Below, in pieces: positions 9,640-18,706 of a stretch of DNA of 64,000 bases (position 1 is its first letter; each line of letters starts with the position of its first letter). The notes beneath the pieces are model-generated. The model did no database searches, had not been told where the DNA came from, and saw nothing but the letters and a program-made list of their open reading frames with translations. Both the position numbers and the translations under genes were made by a program. Origin of the DNA: Prevotella melaninogenica (GTDB taxonomy: Bacteria; Bacteroidota; Bacteroidia; Bacteroidales; Bacteroidaceae). The stretch lies in the NCBI RefSeq assembly GCF_018128065.1, contig NZ_CP072360.1, forward strand, positions 62,001 through 126,000. Direction: 5' to 3'.

Positions 9640-10635
9640 ATGGAAAATCAATATAAAAAGACCTTTCCTGACCTTATGGTAGGAAAGAAGATTATCTACG
9701 TTCACGGCTTTATGTCAGCCGGTTCAAGTCATACGGTACAGATACTGCAAGACTATATGCCTGAAGCTACCGTCATAGCCCCCGACCTCCCTATACATCC
9801 AGAGGAGGCAATGGAACTATTGCGCAACCTCGTTGACACCGAAAAGCCCGACCTTATCATTGGCACTTCAATGGGAGGTATGTACACGGAGATGCTTTAT
9901 GGTGTCGACCGTATCTGCGTAAATCCTGCTTTTCAGATGGGAACAACCATCAGCGAGACGAATATGATGGGTAAACAGGTGTTTCAAAATCCACGACAAG
10001 ACGGCGTACAGGAGGTTATCGTAACCAAGGCATTGGTAAAGGAGTATAAAGAAATCACCGAACAATGTTTCTCACAGGTGACGGAGGAAGAACAACAACA
10101 CGTCTTCGGACTTTTTGGTGATGCTGACCCCGTTGTCCACACCTTCGACCTTTTCCACGAACATTACCCTCAAGCTATCCGTTTTCATGGTGAACACCGT
10201 CTCATTGAAAAGGCTGTTTTCCACTATCTCATGCCCATCATCCGGTGGATTGACGACCGACAGGAAGGGCGCGAACGTCGTACGGTACTCATTGATCAGA
10301 ACACACTCGCTGATGGATATGGTAAACCGAAATCAAGTCTGAACAAAGCTTACGAGTTCTTACTTGATAACTATAACGTTTTCTTCGTATGTCCTGCACC
10401 AACAAACAATCCATCAGCCGTCACTGAACAACAGGCATGGATTGAAGATGCTTTCAGCGCACCAGCGTGGAACCATACTATCTTCACGAACCAGCCCCAG
10501 CTTCTCTATGGCGACTACTTCATCAGTAGTACTGAACACGACGACTTCCTCGGAACAAGCCTACTTTTTGGTAGCGAAGAGTTCAAGACTTGGGAGGAAA
10601 TTATTACTTTCTTTGAACGCTTGGGAGGACAGTAA
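9640..10635 (+). CDS. YqiA-like alpha/beta hydrolase fused to a 5'-nucleotidase-like (HAD) C-terminal domain
   Basis: This 331-residue protein appears to have two domains. Residues about 16-200 are a YqiA-type alpha/beta hydrolase, with IIYVHGFMSAGSS (oxyanion region), the nucleophile elbow GTSMGG and a late His in FHGEHRL. Residues about 215-331 resemble the HAD fold of 5'(3')-deoxyribonucleotidases, especially the end pattern GDYFISS...LLFGSEEF.TWEEI. The first HAD motif reads LIDQNTLAD rather than DxD, so this half may have lost phosphatase activity. The hydrolase call is firm; the HAD call is an inference from pattern. The substrate is unknown. Confidence 0.72.
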   Translation: MENQYKKTFPDLMVGKKIIYVHGFMSAGSSHTVQILQDYMPEATVIAPDLPIHPEEAMELLRNLVDTEKPDLIIGTSMGGMYTEMLYGVDRICVNPAFQMGTTISETNMMGKQVFQNPRQDGVQEVIVTKALVKEYKEITEQCFSQVTEEEQQHVFGLFGDADPVVHTFDLFHEHYPQAIRFHGEHRLIEKAVFHYLMPIIRWIDDRQEGRERRTVLIDQNTLADGYGKPKSSLNKAYEFLLDNYNVFFVCPAPTNNPSAVTEQQAWIEDAFSAPAWNHTIFTNQPQLLYGDYFISSTEHDDFLGTSLLFGSEEFKTWEEIITFFERLGGQ

Positions 10636-10660
10636 GCAGGCAAAAAGACTCACTTCGGTG

Positions 10661-10748
10661 AATTATTTTCATGAAAAGAAATATTTTTCATCGTGAAAAG
10701 AAATATTTATTTTCATGAAAATAAATTCTTCTCTTCATGAAAATAATT
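10661..10748. repeat. 22-bp phased CATGAAAA palindrome array, family A (copy 2)
   Basis: Four palindromes of the TTTTCATGAAAA type have their CATG/CGTG C at 10670, 10692, 10714 and 10736, exactly 22 bp apart. The array as a whole is flanked by GAATTATTTTC and its inverse. Confidence 0.85.
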
Positions 10749-10901
10749 CACAACAATAGGCTTTCTGCAATAAAGAACGCTCACAACCAACTGACTACAA
10801 AGCAATAACACGCACGCAAAACATAACCCAATGAATTAGTCCCCACGCATTGTATAAAGGCAATTCCTCTTTATTAAGAGGACTGGGGAAACATTATCAT
10901 A

Positions 10902-13900
10902 ATGGCACACGAACTATTCTCACGTATCGCTGACATCCTTTTGGCACCTTCTGAAGCGCAGGCACTCATCATGCACGAGACACTCGTCATTGCATGTCAT
11001 GAAGGATTGAAAAATACCCGACATGGTTTCGGCAACCTTTCTTCGCAGGTGGAGTCACTCTGCAGACAGCATAATATTGCCCCACAGGACATTGTGGCAA
11101 TCCAGAAAATGCGTCGACACAGTAACTCTTACGCTCCTATTCTCCCGGAAGACGTGGCTTACGACTGTCGTGCCTTGGCTATCTTCGTGTCTGCTGTTGT
11201 GCAGGAGGCTATTCCCTCGTTCCTTGTTGGGAAGATTCCTGCACACGGACGTATCACAGAGAACATCCAAATTACGAATTATCGTTACATTCGTTGTATC
11301 GTAAGAGAGTGGAACGACAGTATTATTCAGGTGGCTGTGACCAATCAGGACAGCAGCGAAGAGCTCTTGATGGTTGACTATATGAACACACCAGAGTATG
11401 TTGACTTCAGCTACTTACGCTCATTGCTACGCGAAGGAATGCAGCTAAATCTTCTTGACTGTACTGTTAACAGAAAGAAGGTTGTACCCCGTCTTATAGT
11501 TGTGGAGCCTGACTATCTGATAGACATCTCTACCATTGCTAATTGTTTTGAAAGTTACGGACATCACCCGTTGCTTTTCACCGTCAACAGACTTACCCCT
11601 CGTCCCACAAACAAGCACATTGTTTTAGGTAACTTTGCTGGTTCTGCTCTCGATGATATCATCAATCATCCTGCAGGATACGACATCAAAGAAACCTTCC
11701 GTTCTAACTTCAAAGAGAAGGCTTTGGACTATGCGATCTGTCCCGACTTTGATGCAGCATCTTTCAAACAAGATGCAGAACGACAGGTGGAGAATATCAA
11801 GGGGATTGTTGACGAAATCTTCCAAACTTTCGACCGTGAGAAAGCTATTCTTGAGCCGTCTTTCGTTTGCGAGCGATTGGGCATACAGGGTCGTGTAGAC
11901 TTGATGACAACCGACTTAAAACTACTTGTTGAGCAGAAGTCGGGCAAGAATACTTTTATTGAACGCAAATACAAAAATTTACATGGGTCACTCCATGTTG
12001 AGAAACACTACGTGCAGTTGCTGCTCTACTATGGTATCCTGCAATATAACTTTCAGCTTAGTCCGAAGAATGCACACATCCAACTGTTGTATTCTAAATA
12101 CCCCCTACCCGACGGATTACTCGAAGTGGAGCCACTGCAAACCTTGATACGCGAGGCTATTCGCTTCCGTAATCAAGCCGTAGCTACAGAGTTCTGGGTG
12201 GCTGAAAATGGCTTTGATAGGATGTTGCCATTGCTCACACCGCAGACATTGAACATTGAGAAGCAAAACGACAACTTCTATAACAGATACCTCTTACCAC
12301 AGCTCACAGAGACACTGGCGCCACTTCACCAACTCAACGGCCTTGAACGTGCTTATTTCACACGTATGATGACCTTTGTTATCAAGGAACAATTAGTATC
12401 GAAAGTGGGTGTACAGGAAGGTGTAGGAAACAGTAATGCTGACCTTTGGAACATGCCTCTTGCAGAAAAAAAAGAGACAGGAAACATCTATACAGGACTG
12501 ACTATCATCGAGAAAAAGCGTAGCAGCTCGTTCAATGGCTATGATACAATTACACTCGCTGTACCCCAACAAGGCGAAGATTTCCTCCCTAATTTTCGCC
12601 GAGGAGACATGATTTATCTCTATACGTACAAGAAGAACGAGGCACCTGACGTGAGAAAGAGTATTCTTTTCAAAGGTTCTTTACAGGAGATACATAGCAA
12701 CAGCATTGTTGTACACCTCAATGACGGACAGCAAAACCCTGACCTTATCAGCGGAGATTACTTCGCTATTGAGCATGCAGGTAGTGACATCGGTGGCACA
12801 TCAGCTATCAGAAGTCTTTACACTTTCATCACTTCAAACGAAGAACGTCGTCAATTGCTCTTGGGACAGCGTGCGCCACGCTCTGACAAGTCGCTGACCC
12901 TATCTCGCAGTTACCATCCCGATTATGACGAAATCATCTTGAAAGCTAAGCAGGCACAGGATTATTTCCTTCTTATCGGTCCTCCCGGCACAGGAAAGAC
13001 CTCGCAGGCTCTGCAATTCCTTGTGCGTGAACAGTTGGCAGGGAACATCTATTCACAACCATCTTCAGCCTATTCAGCAGAAGATTCTGAGCACAACAAA
13101 CTTTCAGAAACCATCAACACCCAACACTCAACACCCAACACCCAACCATCCCTCCTCCTCCTTGCCTATACAAATCGTGCTGTTGACGAGATTTGTAATA
13201 TGCTAACAGAGAATAAACTTGACTATATCCGCATCGGTAATGAGTTCAGTTGTGACCCGAAATATAGTAACCATTTGTTGAAGGAAGTGTTAGATGACAA
13301 CGCAACTCTCAACAGCATAAAGTCTACCTTAGCAGATGCCCAAATTGTTGTAGCCACAACCTCTACTATGAACAGCAATGCTACGCTCTTTAATATCAAG
13401 CATTTCGACCTCGCAATCATTGATGAAGCAAGTCAGATATTAGAGCCTAATATTATTGGCTTACTTTCTACCCAGCATGCAGAAAGGCGTGCGATAAAAC
13501 GGTTTATATTGATAGGCGACCATAAACAATTGCCTGCTGTGGTGCAACAACAGGACACTTTAGAAACGGAAGAAACCAATACTTTCCTCAAAAGCATCCA
13601 CCTTTTATCATGTGCTAATTCTCTCTTTGAACGCCTTATCCTCACAGAGCGGGCAGCAGGGAGAACTGAGTTTGTTGGTACACTGCACAAACAAGGACGC
13701 ATGCATCCGGATATTGCCGACTTTGCTAATCGTAAGTTTTACGCACGCGAACAACTCGAGTGTGTGCCATTAGCCCACCAGATGGAGCAGACCTTAGCTT
13801 ATAACGAAGCAAGTGAAGACGAAACAGACGACCTTTTGAAGGCACATCGTATGATTTTCATCCCTTCAAAGCCGTGCCGACAACTGAATATTTCAGAGAA

Positions 13901-14351
13901 AGTAAACACGGAAGAGGCACGTATCATTACCGACCTGCTTAGACGTTTATACCGACAACTCGGCAATAACTTTGACCCTCAGAAGTCTGTTGGTGTCATC
14001 GTGCCTTACCGCAACCAGATTGCAATGATTAGAAAGGAGATTGAGAAACTCGGTATTCCCGAATTAGAAGAAATCAGTATTGATACCGTTGAACGTTATC
14101 AGGGTAGCCAGCGTGACATCATCCTCTACTCCTTCACCATTCAAAGTCGCTATCAACTCGACTTCCTCACCACCAATACCTTCTACGAAGATGGTCAACC
14201 CATCGATCGTAAACTGAATGTTGCCATCACAAGAGCCCGCAAACAGCTGATTCTTACTGGTAATGAGCCAACATTAAGACAAAATCAAATCTTCGCAGAA
14301 CTCATTGATTATATCAAAGAAAAGGGTGGATATTATGCAGAAAAGGCATAG
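10902..14351 (+). CDS. Dna2-like nuclease-helicase (PD-(D/E)XK plus superfamily 1 helicase)
   Basis: This 1149-residue protein combines a nuclease-like region and an SF1B helicase. At about residues 330-350, GRVDLMTTDLKLLVEQKSG fits the D...ExK core of a PD-(D/E)XK nuclease. Helicase motifs follow: Walker A IGPPGTGKTS at about 690-702, motif Ia LLAYTNRAVDEI, Walker B AIIDEASQ at about 837-845, motif III GDHKQLPAVVQQ, motif V VERYQGSQRDII and motif VI NVAITRARKQL. It probably acts in DNA repair or replication-intermediate processing. A low-complexity insert at about residues 713-750, encoded by a CAACACCCAAC repeat, separates motifs I and Ia. The gene stands alone, with an array of palindromes upstream. 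Confidence 0.87.
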   Translation: MAHELFSRIADILLAPSEAQALIMHETLVIACHEGLKNTRHGFGNLSSQVESLCRQHNIAPQDIVAIQKMRRHSNSYAPILPEDVAYDCRALAIFVSAVVQEAIPSFLVGKIPAHGRITENIQITNYRYIRCIVREWNDSIIQVAVTNQDSSEELLMVDYMNTPEYVDFSYLRSLLREGMQLNLLDCTVNRKKVVPRLIVVEPDYLIDISTIANCFESYGHHPLLFTVNRLTPRPTNKHIVLGNFAGSALDDIINHPAGYDIKETFRSNFKEKALDYAICPDFDAASFKQDAERQVENIKGIVDEIFQTFDREKAILEPSFVCERLGIQGRVDLMTTDLKLLVEQKSGKNTFIERKYKNLHGSLHVEKHYVQLLLYYGILQYNFQLSPKNAHIQLLYSKYPLPDGLLEVEPLQTLIREAIRFRNQAVATEFWVAENGFDRMLPLLTPQTLNIEKQNDNFYNRYLLPQLTETLAPLHQLNGLERAYFTRMMTFVIKEQLVSKVGVQEGVGNSNADLWNMPLAEKKETGNIYTGLTIIEKKRSSSFNGYDTITLAVPQQGEDFLPNFRRGDMIYLYTYKKNEAPDVRKSILFKGSLQEIHSNSIVVHLNDGQQNPDLISGDYFAIEHAGSDIGGTSAIRSLYTFITSNEERRQLLLGQRAPRSDKSLTLSRSYHPDYDEIILKAKQAQDYFLLIGPPGTGKTSQALQFLVREQLAGNIYSQPSSAYSAEDSEHNKLSETINTQHSTPNTQPSLLLLAYTNRAVDEICNMLTENKLDYIRIGNEFSCDPKYSNHLLKEVLDDNATLNSIKSTLADAQIVVATTSTMNSNATLFNIKHFDLAIIDEASQILEPNIIGLLSTQHAERRAIKRFILIGDHKQLPAVVQQQDTLETEETNTFLKSIHLLSCANSLFERLILTERAAGRTEFVGTLHKQGRMHPDIADFANRKFYAREQLECVPLAHQMEQTLAYNEASEDETDDLLKAHRMIFIPSKPCRQLNISEKVNTEEARIITDLLRRLYRQLGNNFDPQKSVGVIVPYRNQIAMIRKEIEKLGIPELEEISIDTVERYQGSQRDIILYSFTIQSRYQLDFLTTNTFYEDGQPIDRKLNVAITRARKQLILTGNEPTLRQNQIFAELIDYIKEKGGYYAEKA

Positions 14352-14441
14352 TCTGAACAAGAGGGAATCTACAAACAAGACACACGTTTTCATCTTCTCT
14401 CCCTTATCATCTCCTTAACGCGCAGTAGGAGAAAGCAAAAA

Positions 14442-14507
14442 ATAAAAGGAGATTATGCCAGAAATATCAATGGTAGAACCTGATACTCTGGTACAATCTC
14501 CTTTTAT
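14442..14507. terminator. long hairpin between convergent genes
   Basis: A perfect 13-bp inverted repeat (ATAAAAGGAGATT at 14442-14454, its complement at 14495-14507) encloses a smaller CCAGA/TCTGG stem. It lies between the plus-strand helicase and the minus-strand lipoprotein gene. A/T runs on both outer sides suit a bidirectional terminator. Confidence 0.6.
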
Positions 14508-14535
14508 GATTTCTTTTGAAAAAGCTGATTTGGGT

Positions 14536-15024
14536 TTAATACAAGCCCTGCCTATGTGCCCAATCAATCGCATCTTGATGCGTTGTCATCTTTACGTTCT
14601 TATAGTTTCCCTCTATTGTACGAGTTGCTGTACCTTCTTTCCAAATATATTTATAACGGAGTTCTATCTCATTTGCACCCGTCTTTAGAAGATAAACATA
14701 ACTTCCTTTCTGGAAAAGATGATCATCATAGCTGTATAGACCACCAACTGCAGAACCACCAGCAACCCAATCACCGCCCTTTGTTAAGTCAACAATCTGT
14801 CCAGCCTGACTCTTAGGAATAAAGAAAGCAACCATTTTACCCGAGATACCCAATGGATAGTTAACACCGATTCTACCTCCAAAATCACTGTAAAGAACAG
14901 GACTTACCCCATTATTTACTTCATTATCATCATCACTACCACAAGCACTAAGGCTAAAACACATTACCAATGCAAAAACACTGGATACAAGGACATAAGT
15001 CCACTTATGAATACTTTTACGCAT
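14536..15024 (-). CDS. small lipoprotein of unknown function
   Basis: The ATG at 15024 gives a 162-residue protein with a signal peptide and lipobox SLSAC followed by GSDDDNE. An acidic stretch after the cysteine is typical of surface-exposed Bacteroidetes lipoproteins. An upstream in-frame ATG at 15123 would place 33 residues before the signal peptide and lies upstream of the promoter, so it is unlikely. The mature part contains several Gly/Tyr-rich segments and no motif I recognise. It is transcribed alone, convergent with the helicase gene. Confidence 0.7.
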   Translation of the reverse strand: MRKSIHKWTYVLVSSVFALVMCFSLSACGSDDDNEVNNGVSPVLYSDFGGRIGVNYPLGISGKMVAFFIPKSQAGQIVDLTKGGDWVAGGSAVGGLYSYDDHLFQKGSYVYLLKTGANEIELRYKYIWKEGTATRTIEGNYKNVKMTTHQDAIDWAHRQGLY

Positions 15025-15056
15025 ATAATTTATTTTTTTTATAGTTAATCTAATTG

Positions 15057-15087
15057 CAAAGATAGCGCAAATATTGCAAATAAACAA
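15057..15087 (-). promoter_or_regulatory. promoter of the small lipoprotein gene
   Basis: On the minus strand TTG (15087-15085), a 20-bp spacer and TATCTTTG (15064-15057) match the Bacteroidetes consensus, 33 bp before the ATG at 15024. Confidence 0.75.
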
Positions 15088-15297
15088 GAAATAAACTACT
15101 TTTAAACAGAACTCAACACACATAAATACAAGACTTTACAACTAAAAGTGATCATTATAGCCGATAAAACTTTAATCATACGTTCTCTATTAGAGCGTAT
15201 TACCCTTAAGCAAGTAAGCGCCTACATCGAATAACCATTAATTACTTTTTGACAGTATGACTCTTTTTTAACAACAAGTTAATATCTCCCCCATCAT

Positions 15298-15385
15298 ATA
15301 TTGCATGGCGATTAGCGCTCAACACCATTAGTGCTTACCAACAACACCACTCGTGCTGAGCATCAACACCACCGCAAAACACTAC
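15298..15385. repeat. 22-bp tandem palindrome array, family B (copy 2)
   Basis: Units start at 15298, 15320, 15342 and 15364, each with a CAACACC...GTGCT dyad or a degenerate version of it. The 15,025-15,868 gap holds this array, the 44-bp repeats at 15491 and the argS promoter; no gene is evident. Confidence 0.7.
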
Positions 15386-15490
15386 TAAAAAGCTTACATG
15401 AGATTGTTTATTAGACTGCATAAAAGGGTAAACACAAGTACAATTGACAAATAATAAAATTACAAAGAACAAGATATAAATTTTGCATCA

Positions 15491-15799
15491 AAACTAATCA
15501 TAATTATGAATTATGGTTTACAAATTGAGAGTTAAAACTAATCATAATTATGAATTCATGGTTTATAAATTGAGAGTTAAAACTAATCATAATTATGAAT
15601 TATGGTTTACAAATTGAGAGTTAAAACTAATCATAATTATGAATTTTGAATTATGAATTATGAATTAAAACCAATCATAATTATGAATTTTGAATTATGA
15701 ATTATGAATTAAAACCAATCATAATTATGAATTTTGAATTATGAATTATGAATTAAAACCAATCATAATTATGAATTTTGAATTATGAATTATGAATTA
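15491..15799. repeat. seven tandem 44-bp AT-rich repeats upstream of argS
   Basis: Units begin at 15491, 15535, 15580, 15624, 15668, 15712 and 15756. All start with AAAC(T/C)AATCATAATTATGAA. The first three end in a GGTTTA(C/T)AAATTGAGAG version; the last four end in repeated GAATTAT. Period is 44 bp, with one 45-bp unit. Confidence 0.9.
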
Positions 15800-15836
15800 A
15801 CCACCCTCCTCCTGCCGTTATTCGGCTGATTTTCCG

Positions 15837-15844
15837 TAACTTTG
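15837..15844 (+). promoter_or_regulatory. -7 box of the argS promoter
   Basis: TAACTTTG fits TAnnTTTG and lies 25 bp before the argS ATG at 15869. No convincing -33 TTG is seen at the expected distance. This box rules out the TTG at 15842 as the start codon. Confidence 0.5.
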
Positions 15845-15868
15845 CAGACAGATAAAAAGAAACAAAAG

Positions 15869-17689
15869 ATGAAGATAGAAGAGCAAATTACCGTTGCTGC
15901 ACTTGCAGCTGTCAAGGAGTTGTACGGAACAGAAGTTCCTGAAAAGATGATTCAGCTGCAGAAGACACGCAGCGACTTCGAGGGTAACCTCACACTCGTC
16001 ACCTTCCCACTGCTGAAGACTTCACATAAGAAGCCTGAAGATACCGCACAGGATTTAGGTGAATACCTGAAGAAGAACTGCAAGGCTGTGGCTGACTTCA
16101 ATGTTGTAAAGGGCTTCCTCAACCTCGTTATTGCGCAAGCAGCATGGACAGGTCTGTTGAATGATATCAATGCTGACGAGAAGTTCGGTGAGAAGCAAGT
16201 GACAGACGAGAGTCCATTGGTGATGATCGAATACTCTTCACCTAACACCAACAAGCCACTTCACCTCGGTCACGTTCGTAACAACCTGCTTGGTTGGTCA
16301 TTGGCACAGATTATGGAAGCCAATGGTAACAAGGTTGTAAAGACGAATATCGTTAATGATCGTGGTATCCACATCTGTAAGTCAATGCTGGCTTGGCAGA
16401 AATGGGGCAATGGTATCACACCAGAGCAGGCAGGAAAGAAAGGTGACCACTTGATTGGTGACTTCTACGTACTCTTCGACAAGCACTACAAAGAGGAGTG
16501 CAAGCAACTGCAGGAGCAGTATGAGAAAGAGGGATTGACAGCCGATGAGGCAAAAGAAAAGGCTGAGCACGAAGCTCCACTGATTAAGGAAGCACACGAC
16601 ATGCTCGTGAAGTGGGAAGCTAACGACCCTGAGATTCGCGGCTTATGGGAAATGATGAACAACTGGGTATATGCTGGTTTTGATGAGACTTACAAAGCAT
16701 TGGGCGTTGGTTTCGATAAAATTTACTACGAATCAAGCACTTATCTCGCTGGTAAGAAGAAGGTGGAAGAAGGTCTTGAGAAGGGACTCTTCATCCGTAA
16801 GGAAGACAACTCCGTATGGGCTGACCTCACCAACGAGGGTTTGGACCAGAAACTTCTACTGCGTAAGGATGGCACATCGGTTTATATGACACAGGATATT
16901 GGTACTGCAGAGATGCGTTTCAATGACTACCCTATCGACAAGATGATTTATGTTGTTGGTAACGAGCAGAACTATCACTTCCAAGTTCTTTCTATCCTCT
17001 TGGATCGTTTAGGCTTCAAGTGGGGTAAAGACCTTGTACACTTCTCATACGGTATGGTAGAATTGCCAAACGGTAAGATGAAGAGCCGTGAGGGAACAGT
17101 TGTCGATGCAGACGACCTTGTTGCATCAATGATTGAGAATGCGAAGAGTCTTAGCGAGGATAAGGTGAACAAGTTGGAAGGTATCACTGAGGAAGAGAAG
17201 AACGAGATTGCACGTATCGTGGGTATGGGTGCGTTGAAATATTTCATCCTTAAGGTCGATGCACGCAAGAATATGCTCTTCAACCCAGAGGAGTCTATCG
17301 ACTTCAATGGTAACACGGGACCATTCATTCAGTACACTTACGCACGTATCCGCAGCATTCTCCGTAAGGCTGAGGCGCAGAATATCACCTTGCCTGCATC
17401 ACTCAACGACGATGCTCCACTGAACGACAAGGAGATTGCACTCATCCAGAAACTCAACGACTTTGGTGCTGCTGTCGCTCAAGCTGGTATTGACTATAGC
17501 CCAAGCGGTATTGCTAACTACTGCTATGAGCTGACAAAGGAGTTCAACCAGTTCTATCATGACTACAGCATCCTCAACGCTGACACCGAAGCAGAGAAGA
17601 TTACCCGCCTTGTGATTGCCAAGAATGTGGCTAAGGTCATCAAGAACGGTATGGCATTGCTCGGTATTGAAGTGCCTGAGAGGATGTAA
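15869..17689 (+). CDS. argS: arginyl-tRNA synthetase
   Basis: This 606-residue class I aminoacyl-tRNA synthetase charges tRNA-Arg. The HIGH-type signature is SPNTNKPLHLGHVRNN at about residues 125-140, and the KMSKS-type loop appears as KMKSREGT at about 403-410. The N-terminal Add1-like domain and the C-terminal anticodon-binding DALR domain (YARIRSILRKAE, ending in GIEVPERM) are present. Reading is open from a TTG at 15842, but a promoter box overlaps that codon, so ATG 15869 is chosen. A GC-rich palindrome starts just after the stop. Confidence 0.95.
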   Translation: MKIEEQITVAALAAVKELYGTEVPEKMIQLQKTRSDFEGNLTLVTFPLLKTSHKKPEDTAQDLGEYLKKNCKAVADFNVVKGFLNLVIAQAAWTGLLNDINADEKFGEKQVTDESPLVMIEYSSPNTNKPLHLGHVRNNLLGWSLAQIMEANGNKVVKTNIVNDRGIHICKSMLAWQKWGNGITPEQAGKKGDHLIGDFYVLFDKHYKEECKQLQEQYEKEGLTADEAKEKAEHEAPLIKEAHDMLVKWEANDPEIRGLWEMMNNWVYAGFDETYKALGVGFDKIYYESSTYLAGKKKVEEGLEKGLFIRKEDNSVWADLTNEGLDQKLLLRKDGTSVYMTQDIGTAEMRFNDYPIDKMIYVVGNEQNYHFQVLSILLDRLGFKWGKDLVHFSYGMVELPNGKMKSREGTVVDADDLVASMIENAKSLSEDKVNKLEGITEEEKNEIARIVGMGALKYFILKVDARKNMLFNPEESIDFNGNTGPFIQYTYARIRSILRKAEAQNITLPASLNDDAPLNDKEIALIQKLNDFGAAVAQAGIDYSPSGIANYCYELTKEFNQFYHDYSILNADTEAEKITRLVIAKNVAKVIKNGMALLGIEVPERM

Positions 17690-17690
17690 A

Positions 17691-17731
17691 GCCCCACCCC
17701 GACCCTCCCCGAAAGGGGAGGGAGACAAATT
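17691..17731 (+). repeat. GC-rich REP-like palindrome, family C (copy 2)
   Basis: AGCCCCACCCCGA half-site followed by the hairpin CCCTCCCCGAAAGGGGAGGG, then AGACAAATT. It is nearly identical to copy 4 at 18666 and inverted relative to the copy inside the next gene at 18238. Confidence 0.75.
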
Positions 17732-17767
17732 GGGTAAGGTGGGATAAAAGTGAGATTTGATTAGGCT

Positions 17768-18667
17768 ATGTACATTTATGAAACGGCTGATGAGATAGAG
17801 TATGAACTGCTAAAAGCAAATGCTATCAAGAACAGACAGCACGCTACACAAGCAGAAAATCTACTTTGGTTATACCTAAAAGGAAAACAAAGTGGTCACA
17901 AGTTTCGTAGACAACATATCATCAAACAATACATTGCCGACTTCATCAACCTTAAGTATAAACTTATTGTTGAAATTGATGGTAAGTATCATTTTAATGA
18001 TGAACAGATTATTAAGGATGAGGAACGGACTCGTGACCTTGAGCAATGGGGTTATACTGTCATCCGATTCACAAATGAAGAAATCTTCAACCATCGGGAA
18101 GAAGTTATCAAGAAGATTAAAGAAACCATAATGGCAATAGACTCACATAACACGAATCAAGCTGGTGGTGCTCAGCCAAACACACAGACGAGTTCTCAAA
18201 CAAACACTCAGTCAGCTATCCAACCACAGCAGACTGGGGCTTCCCCCCTTTCGGGGGGATTGAGGGGGGCTGGTGCTTGGGCTGTTGACGCTGCTTGTTC
18301 TGGCAATCCGGGACCAATGGAATATCAATGTGTTGACCTACAAACTGGTGCAAGAGTCTTCCATTTTGGTCCAGTTATGGGAACAAACAACATTGGTGAG
18401 TTTCTCGCTATTGTTCACGCTTTAGCACTGATGAAGAAGCAAGGTATCAAGGATAAGGTTATTTATAGCGACTCTTATAATGCTATCTTATGGGTGAACA
18501 AAAAGCGTTGTAAGACTACATTTGTCCGCAATGCAGAAACTGAAGAACTACATCAAATCATTGCTCGTGCTGAACATTGGCTCCAAACGCATAAAGTAAC
18601 GACACCTATTATAAAGTGGGAAACGAAGCAGTGGGGTGAGATTCCTGCCGACTTCGGAAGGAAATGA
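17768..18667 (+). CDS. DUF559 nuclease-like domain fused to RNase H
   Basis: Residues 1-120 are a DUF559 domain, related to Vsr-type endonucleases: E30, then FRRQH at 47-51, DFI at 58-60, VEIDGKYH at 68-75 and VIRFTNEEI at 98-106. Residues 170-299 are an RNase H fold: VDAACSGNPGP with the first Asp at 173, IGEFLAIVHAL with Glu at 211, IYSDSYNA with Asp at 235, and a late acidic residue in ADFG. Met122 (position 18131) begins MAIDSHN and looks like the original RNase H start, so the DUF559 frame seems to have run into it. The linker (residues 125-170) is Gln/Asn/Thr-rich and is partly encoded by a GC-rich palindrome. Whether it is made as one protein is untested. Confidence 0.8.
   Translation: MYIYETADEIEYELLKANAIKNRQHATQAENLLWLYLKGKQSGHKFRRQHIIKQYIADFINLKYKLIVEIDGKYHFNDEQIIKDEERTRDLEQWGYTVIRFTNEEIFNHREEVIKKIKETIMAIDSHNTNQAGGAQPNTQTSSQTNTQSAIQPQQTGASPLSGGLRGAGAWAVDAACSGNPGPMEYQCVDLQTGARVFHFGPVMGTNNIGEFLAIVHALALMKKQGIKDKVIYSDSYNAILWVNKKRCKTTFVRNAETEELHQIIARAEHWLQTHKVTTPIIKWETKQWGEIPADFGRK
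18238..18272 (-). repeat. GC-rich REP-like palindrome, family C (copy 3), inside coding sequence
   Basis: CCCCCC-TTTC-GGGGGG hairpin followed by a G-rich half-site, in frame in the fusion gene, where it encodes ASPLSGGLRGAG. Its orientation is opposite to copy 2, so the two copies bracket the DUF559 part of the gene. Confidence 0.65.
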
Positions 18668-18706
18668 AGCCCCACCCCGACCCTCCCCGAAGGGGGAGGG
18701 AGACAA
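18666..18706 (+). repeat. GC-rich REP-like palindrome, family C (copy 4)
   Basis: Begins at the stop codon of the fusion gene. It matches copy 2 over about 42 bases with one or two differences. Confidence 0.7.

Noticed and set aside
15149..15233. Plus-strand stretch reading IIIADKTLIIRSLLER, similar to a response-regulator start
   Set aside because: Only about 28 codons before a stop and no further homology; at most a remnant.
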